Part shown: positions 6,353 to 10,000 of the stretch, one piece after another
Layout: every line of letters starts with the position of its first letter
How positions within the stretch are numbered: position 1 is the stretch's first letter
NCBI GenBank assembly: GCA_020216805.1
Contig: JAIWNN010000021.1
Coordinates: forward strand, 1-10,000
DNA: 10,000 nt
Direction: 5' to 3'
Origin: Desulfarculus sp.
GTDB taxonomy: Bacteria; Desulfobacterota; Desulfarculia; Desulfarculales; Desulfarculaceae
Made by a program: the position numbers and the translations under genes
The notes under the pieces: generated by a model
Databases searched by the model: none
What the model saw: the letters and a program-made list of their open reading frames with translations, nothing else
What the model was told of the DNA's origin: nothing

Positions 6353-6379
6353 CCGCATCCAGGCCGAAGGGCGCCGGTC

Positions 6380-6409
6380 TTGACAGGCGGCCCGGCATTG
6401 AGGACTATA
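6380..6409 (+). promoter_or_regulatory. Probable promoter for yggT
   Basis: A perfect -35 TTGACA (6380-6385) is followed by an A/T-rich -10 region, GACTATAGG (6403-6411). The best -10 hexamer is ambiguous: GACTAT gives 17-base spacing but a weak match. It faces away from the minus-strand promoter, with 27 bases between the two -35 boxes. Confidence 0.6.
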
Positions 6410-6440
6410 GGTCAACCTCTCCACCAGCCAAGGAAAGAAC

Positions 6441-6725
6441 ATGGCCCTGTTTTACAACCTGCTCTCTTTCGTCAGCATGATTCTCAGCCTCTACATGTGG
6501 ATCGTCATCGCCTCGGCGGTGATCACCTGGGTCAACCCCGACCCCAGCAACCCCATCGTGCGGGCGCTGCGCGGTCTGACCGAACCGGCCTATCGCTATA
6601 TTCGACGCTGGATCCCCACCAACTTCGGCGGCCTGGACATCGCCCCCATGCTCTTGATCCTGGCCATCCTGTTCCTGCAGGAAGTGATCATCCGCAGCCT
6701 GAAGGGTTGGATGGTGGCCAGCTAG
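6441..6725 (+). CDS. yggT: YggT-family membrane protein
   Basis: A 94-residue inner-membrane protein of the YggT family (DUF167-neighbour type), with two hydrophobic spans at about residues 4-30 and 67-88. Between them is the family signature: WVNPDPSNPIVRALRGLTEP (31-50) followed by IRRWIP and GGLDIAPML. Family members in other bacteria are found near proC/yggS or division genes and have been linked to osmotic or envelope functions, without a firmly assigned biochemical role. AAGGA lies about six bases before the ATG. It appears to be a single-gene unit under the promoter at 6380, and it converges on the cheX-like gene downstream. The usual proC/yggS neighbours are not in this window. Confidence 0.88.
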   Translation: MALFYNLLSFVSMILSLYMWIVIASAVITWVNPDPSNPIVRALRGLTEPAYRYIRRWIPTNFGGLDIAPMLLILAILFLQEVIIRSLKGWMVAS

Positions 6726-6800
6726 GTCCGGGATGGTCGCCATGCCATTCCAGGCTCTGGCTCGCTCCGGTTTGGTGCGTGTTATTCCGTACAGGCTGGG

Positions 6801-7262
6801 CTAGCGGTTGAAGCAGACTTCCACCAGGAAGGGCCCGCCGGGGGTCTCGAAGGGAATGGCAATGGCCGGACCATTGGCCATGTGCTTGACGGTGTGGTTT
6901 TTGCCGCTGATGACGGTGGGGATCGCCGACTTGAGCACGATGCCCTTTTCGGCCAACTCGCGCCGAGCATCGCCGCTGATCATGTTGGTTAGCTCGCCCA
7001 CCGCGTCCTCGACCTCCTTGTTGATGCTCGTCACCGGCTCGCCGAACATGTTGCCGACGATGTGGCAGATGCAGGATTCGCTGAAGGACACCGACAGCGA
7101 GCCCTCGGTCTCGCCGGTGATGCCGATCACCCCGGAGATGTCGCCGGCGGCGGCGGCTTCTTTCTTTAGGTAGGGCTTGCCAGGGTTCGCCTCGGTGAAG
7201 GCCATGGTTTTCAGAACGTTGGCCGTGGCTTTGAGAAACGGATTTATGTATTCAACGTTCAT
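6801..7262 (-). CDS. cheX: CheX-like phosphatase (CheC/CheX/FliY family)
   Basis: A 153-residue cytoplasmic protein of the CheX family, in which members dephosphorylate phosphorylated CheY or related response regulators. The key stretch is DAVGELTNMISGDARREL (86-103), holding the E90-x-x-N93 pair that in CheX forms the phosphatase active site; there is one copy, as in CheX rather than the two of CheC. The N-terminal MNVEYINPFLKATANVL is typical of the family. The length is normal. The ATG at 7262 is preferred over an in-frame ATG at 7367, because the upstream extension has no family match and would start only about 12 bases after the predicted transcription start; the ribosome site is weak in both cases. 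It is alone, with no chemotaxis genes in the window, so it may act on a regulator elsewhere in the genome or in a non-motility pathway. Confidence 0.87.
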   Translation of the reverse strand: MNVEYINPFLKATANVLKTMAFTEANPGKPYLKKEAAAAGDISGVIGITGETEGSLSVSFSESCICHIVGNMFGEPVTSINKEVEDAVGELTNMISGDARRELAEKGIVLKSAIPTVISGKNHTVKHMANGPAIAIPFETPGGPFLVEVCFNR

Positions 7263-7385
7263 TGAGCTGATCTCGCAAGAGGGCGTGATGTCTAAAAAAG
7301 CAGGCGTGATCGCCGGTGATCTCAAAATGTTGCCAATCCGGGCCCGCGGCGGCGGGAGACCACGCATCGAAGCCCTATCTTTTAA

Positions 7386-7414
7386 AATTTAGCATCTCGA
7401 CTTTGATATTACAA
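7386..7414 (-). promoter_or_regulatory. Probable promoter for the cheX-like gene
   Basis: On the minus strand, TTGTAA (7414-7409) and TAAATT (7391-7386) are separated by 17 bases, with TGC before the -10. It lies in an A/T-rich island in otherwise GC-rich DNA. The start site would be near 7379, giving a leader of about 117 bases. Confidence 0.65.
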
Positions 7415-7439
7415 CCTGGCGGCTAAGGGAGTGATCACA

Positions 7440-8000
7440 GTGAGAATGTGGCGAAATCTGGACTCGCGCCCGATCCTGGACCGGCCGGTGTTGCGGGTCG
7501 AAACCCATATCCGCCGGCGTGACGACGGGCTGGAGCGTGAGTTTCTGGTGCTTTCAGCGCCGGATTGGGTCAATATCATCCCGGTGACCAGCCAGGGTCG
7601 GGTGGTGCTGATTCGCCAATGGCGCCACGGCGTCAACCAGACCGCCCTGGAGATACCCGGCGGCATGGTGGACCCAGGGGAGTCTCCGGCCCAGGCCGCC
7701 GCGCGGGAGCTCTTGGAGGAGACCGGCCATCGTGCCGGAAACCTGGAGGACCTGGGCTGGGTGCATCCCAACCCGGCTCTGTTCGGCAACCGCTGCCACA
7801 CTTTTCTGGCCAGGGACTGCCGCCGGGTGCAGGCCCAGCGGACCGAGGACGACGAGGAGATCGAGTTGCTGGAGGTGGCCGCTTCTGAATTGCCTGGCCT
7901 GGTGGCCGGAGGCGGGATCAGCCATAGTCTGGTGGTGGCGGCTTTGTGCAAATGGTGGTTGATGGCGGGGGGCGCCCCCCCGGCTGGTAAGGGGATTTAG
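7440..8000 (+). CDS. Nudix hydrolase, ADP-ribose pyrophosphatase-like
   Basis: A 186-residue cytoplasmic hydrolase that would cleave nucleoside diphosphate derivatives, most likely ADP-ribose to AMP and ribose 5-phosphate. The Nudix box runs from G75 to about H97 (GGMVDPGESPAQAAARELLE then ETG) and matches Gx5Ex7REUxEExG, with metal-binding E90, E93 and E94. A proline (P112) sits 16 residues after the box glycine, a feature of ADP-ribose pyrophosphatases. IPVTSQGRVVLIRQWRHGV (47-65) is the usual strand pair ahead of the box. Three starts are possible: GTG at 7431 touches the ribosome site; GTG at 7440 is eight bases from AGGGAG and is preferred; ATG at 7446 is 14 bases away. The stop is two bases before selA, so the two genes are probably translationally coupled. 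The substrate assignment is by family only. Confidence 0.87.
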   Translation: MRMWRNLDSRPILDRPVLRVETHIRRRDDGLEREFLVLSAPDWVNIIPVTSQGRVVLIRQWRHGVNQTALEIPGGMVDPGESPAQAAARELLEETGHRAGNLEDLGWVHPNPALFGNRCHTFLARDCRRVQAQRTEDDEEIELLEVAASELPGLVAGGGISHSLVVAALCKWWLMAGGAPPAGKGI

Positions 8001-8002
8001 GC

Positions 8003-9403
8003 ATGGACAAGCAGAAGCTGTTGGCCGGTCTGCCCAAGGTGGACCAGGTGCTGGCCCGGCCGGAGCTGGAGTCCATGGCAGGCCGGGCGCCCCGGTCGCT
8101 GCGGCTCAAGGCGGTGCGTCTGGTGCTGGAGGGCCTGCGCGAGGAGCTGCTGGCCGGTGGGGAGATCGCCGCCGGGAAGCTGTCCCTGGAGGGGGTGGCC
8201 GCGGCCGCCGCCGCCAAGGCCCAGGAACTGGCCCGACCCAGTCTGCGCCGGGTGGTCAACGCCACCGGGGTGGTGGTGCACACCAACCTGGGGCGATCGC
8301 TGCTGGCCGAGGCGGCCTTGCGGCGCCTTTTGGAGCTGAACCAAACCTACACCAACCTGGAATACAACCTGGCCGTCGGGGCCCGGGGCAGCCGCTACAG
8401 TCACGTGGCCGGCCTGTTGGCCGAGATCACCGGGGCCGAGGCCGCCCTGGTAGTGAACAACAACGCGGCCGCGGTCTTCATTAGCCTGATGACCCTGGCC
8501 GCCGGCCAGGAGGTCATCGTCAGCCGGGGCCAGTTGGTGGAGATCGGCGGCTCCTTCCGCATCCCGGACGTGATGGCCCGCTCCGGGGCCATCCTGCGCG
8601 AGGTGGGCACCACCAACAAGACCCACGTGCGCGACTACGAGAGCGCCATCACCAGCAACACCGCGATGCTGCTCAAGGTGCACACCAGCAACTTCGCGGT
8701 GGTGGGCTTCCACCACGAGGTCCCCCTGCGCGAAATGCGCGCCATCGCCGACCGCTTCCATCTGCCCCTGATGGAGGATCTGGGCTCCGGAGTGCTGCTG
8801 GACCTGACCCAGTTTGGGCTGCCCAAGGAGCCCACCGTGCCCGAGGCCCTGGCCGACGGCGCGGACCTGGTGACCTTCAGCGGCGACAAACTGCTGGGCG
8901 GCCCCCAGGCGGGGATCATCCTGGGTCGGGCCGACCTGGTGGAGCGTATCCGGGCCAACCCCCTGAACCGGGCCCTGCGCATCGACAAGCTGACCCTGGC
9001 CGCCCTGGAGGCCACCCTGGAGCTGTACCGCGAGCCCCGCCTGGCCATGGAGGCCATCCCCACCCTGCGCATGCTGGCTACGCCCTTGGCCGAACTGACC
9101 CGCCGGGCCCAGGGCCTGGCCCGCCGGCTCAGGGCCCTGGGCCTGCCGCGCTTGGCGGTCGACCTGGCCGACGGCGTCAGCCGGGTGGGAGGGGGGGCTC
9201 TGCCCCTGGCCGCACCGGCCACCAAACTGGTGGCGGTCAGGGTGGAGGGATTCTCCCCCACCCGTCTGGAGGAGGCCCTGCGCGGCGGTGACCCGCCGAT
9301 CATCTGCCGCCTGGAGGACGGACGGCTGCTGCTGGACGTGCGGACCCTGGTGGCCGACGACGCGGCGGTCATCGCCCGGGTGTTGGCCGGCCTGGCGGCC
9401 TGA
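8003..9403 (+). CDS. selA: L-seryl-tRNA(Sec) selenium transferase
   Basis: A 466-residue PLP enzyme that converts Ser-tRNA(Sec) to selenocysteinyl-tRNA(Sec) with selenophosphate. The small N-terminal domain (about 1-75) binds tRNA. The catalytic part has NATGVVVHTNLGRSLL (86-101), GARGSRYSHV (126-135), VNNNAAAV (151-158) and EVGTTNKT (200-207). SGDKLLGGPQAG contains K296, the PLP Schiff-base lysine. The length is as expected for bacterial SelA (about 460). The ATG is eight bases after AAGGGG, which lies inside the end of the Nudix gene. selB and selD usually lie close by in other genomes; neither is in the window, where a GGDEF-like gene follows 23 bases downstream. Its presence means the organism makes selenoproteins, which fits a sulfate reducer with selenocysteine-containing formate dehydrogenase or hydrogenase. 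Confidence 0.97.
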   Translation: MDKQKLLAGLPKVDQVLARPELESMAGRAPRSLRLKAVRLVLEGLREELLAGGEIAAGKLSLEGVAAAAAAKAQELARPSLRRVVNATGVVVHTNLGRSLLAEAALRRLLELNQTYTNLEYNLAVGARGSRYSHVAGLLAEITGAEAALVVNNNAAAVFISLMTLAAGQEVIVSRGQLVEIGGSFRIPDVMARSGAILREVGTTNKTHVRDYESAITSNTAMLLKVHTSNFAVVGFHHEVPLREMRAIADRFHLPLMEDLGSGVLLDLTQFGLPKEPTVPEALADGADLVTFSGDKLLGGPQAGIILGRADLVERIRANPLNRALRIDKLTLAALEATLELYREPRLAMEAIPTLRMLATPLAELTRRAQGLARRLRALGLPRLAVDLADGVSRVGGGALPLAAPATKLVAVRVEGFSPTRLEEALRGGDPPIICRLEDGRLLLDVRTLVADDAAVIARVLAGLAA

Positions 9404-9426
9404 GGCGACAACCCGGCAAGGAGGCC

Positions 9427-10000
9427 ATGCAGGTGTCACCGGAGTTGGTGCATCCCGATCTGACCCTGGATTTCGAGCTCCTGGAGCGCTACGCCGAGAC
9501 CCTGAAGGAGCCCCTGCGTCGGGCCCTGAACAGCGGCCGGGTGGATCTGGTGGCTCCACCGGTCAACGGTCAGGAGAACGACCCCCTGCAGCGCGCGGCC
9601 AGCAAGGGCCGGGCGGTCTTCGACGAGCGCGGGGGCCGTCTGGTGGTTCCCCTGGCCGAGCGCGGCCGGGCGCTGGCCTTGTTGATCATTGGCGGGGTCA
9701 CGGCCGAGCAGCTCACCCCGGCCGCCGCGCCCTACCTGGCGGCCCTGGTGGAGACATCCCTGGACCTGGTGCGTCTGCGCCTGGCGGCCGAGACCGACCC
9801 CGTCACCGGCCTGGCCAACGAGGCGACCCTGGACGAGGCCCTGGTGCACGCCTTGGGTCGCCTGAGCCCGGCCCAGACCGTCAGCCGCCCAGCCCTGGAC
9901 TCTGGCGAGGACGAGGCGGGTCTAGCCCTGCTGGCCTGCGCCCCCCAGGGATTCACCGGCCTGGTGGACCGCTACGGCCGCCGCCTGGGCGACCGCCTGC
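9427..10000 (+). CDS. Degenerate GGDEF-domain protein, 5' part
   Basis: This is a partial gene; the frame is open to the window end and 191 codons are visible. Residues 1 to about 118 form a GAF-like sensory region (a beta-strand-rich stretch, RGGRLVVPLAERGRALALLI at 68-87, and a closing helix). DPVTGLAN (124-131) marks the start of a GGDEF domain, after a typical connecting helix. The next strand, where active cyclases have two metal-binding aspartates and then FKxxND, reads LLACAPQGFTGLVDRYG (168-184): by my alignment the first Asp is A172, the second is Q174 and the substrate-binding Asn is V180. This suggests a domain without cyclase activity, perhaps a GTP or cyclic-di-GMP sensor or a structural module. 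The GG(D/E)EF signature itself is outside the window. The start is either ATG 9427, only two bases from AAGGAGG, or GTG 9433, eight bases away. Confidence 0.72.
   Translation, partial: MQVSPELVHPDLTLDFELLERYAETLKEPLRRALNSGRVDLVAPPVNGQENDPLQRAASKGRAVFDERGGRLVVPLAERGRALALLIIGGVTAEQLTPAAAPYLAALVETSLDLVRLRLAAETDPVTGLANEATLDEALVHALGRLSPAQTVSRPALDSGEDEAGLALLACAPQGFTGLVDRYGRRLGDRL

Noticed and set aside
5685..6398. Long N-terminal extension of the rhodanese frame
   Set aside because: It is an antisense-of-frame shadow across the TPR-like gene; a signal peptide and ribosome site mark the true start at 5684.
6731..6751. Imperfect inverted repeat GGATGG/CCATTCC between yggT and cheX
   Set aside because: The stem is only six pairs with a bulge and has no T-run on either strand, so it is not supported as a terminator.
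7997..9559. Long minus-strand frame opposite selA
   Set aside because: It is an antisense shadow of a clearly conserved gene and contains no recognisable motif.

Overview
The window is GC-rich and reads as a chromosomal segment of an anaerobic Desulfobacterota (deltaproteobacterial) sulfate reducer. The main clue is the left end, which holds the last part of a Qrc-type menaquinone reductase operon. Qrc is best known from sulfate reducers. selA (selenocysteine synthesis) and a PspE/GlpE-like periplasmic rhodanese fit the same lifestyle. The exact genus cannot be fixed from the sequence; a high-GC lineage such as Desulfarculales is only a guess.

Layout. (1) 1-2461, plus strand: the C-terminus of a molybdopterin-oxidoreductase-like subunit (qrcB-like), a 16-Cys iron-sulfur subunit (qrcC-like), a ten-helix NrfD-like membrane subunit (qrcD-like), and a previously unmarked 55-residue single-span membrane protein with a perfect Shine-Dalgarno. 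(2) 2503-2811: a small double zinc-ribbon gene with about 52% GC, much lower than its neighbours, closed by a textbook intrinsic terminator. (3) 2888-3526: a HAD-family phosphatase. It converges on a minus-strand glycerate 2-kinase (3652-4992), with a perfect inverted repeat between them. (4) 5079-6232, minus strand: an exported TPR-like protein and an exported rhodanese, apparently transcribed from a strong extended -10 promoter at 6324-6352 and ended by an intrinsic terminator at 5017-5054. (5) 6380-6725, plus strand: a divergent promoter and a YggT-family membrane protein. (6) 6801-7262, minus strand: an orphan CheX-like protein with its own promoter. (7) 7440-10000, plus strand: a Nudix (ADP-ribose pyrophosphatase-like) hydrolase, selA, and the start of a gene with a GGDEF-like domain that looks catalytically degenerate. 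These three are tightly spaced and probably co-transcribed.

How the genes work together. Qrc takes electrons from periplasmic cytochrome c3 (fed by periplasmic hydrogenases and formate dehydrogenases) and passes them to menaquinone. The Qrc-like genes here are the energy core. The HAD phosphatase and glycerate kinase could both serve salvage of C2/C3 acids, but this is inference. SelA would supply the selenocysteine used in the selenium-containing formate dehydrogenases and hydrogenases that commonly feed Qrc, a functional link across the window but not an operon link. No RNA genes, CRISPR arrays, insertion sequences or gene-free stretches longer than 300 bases were seen.
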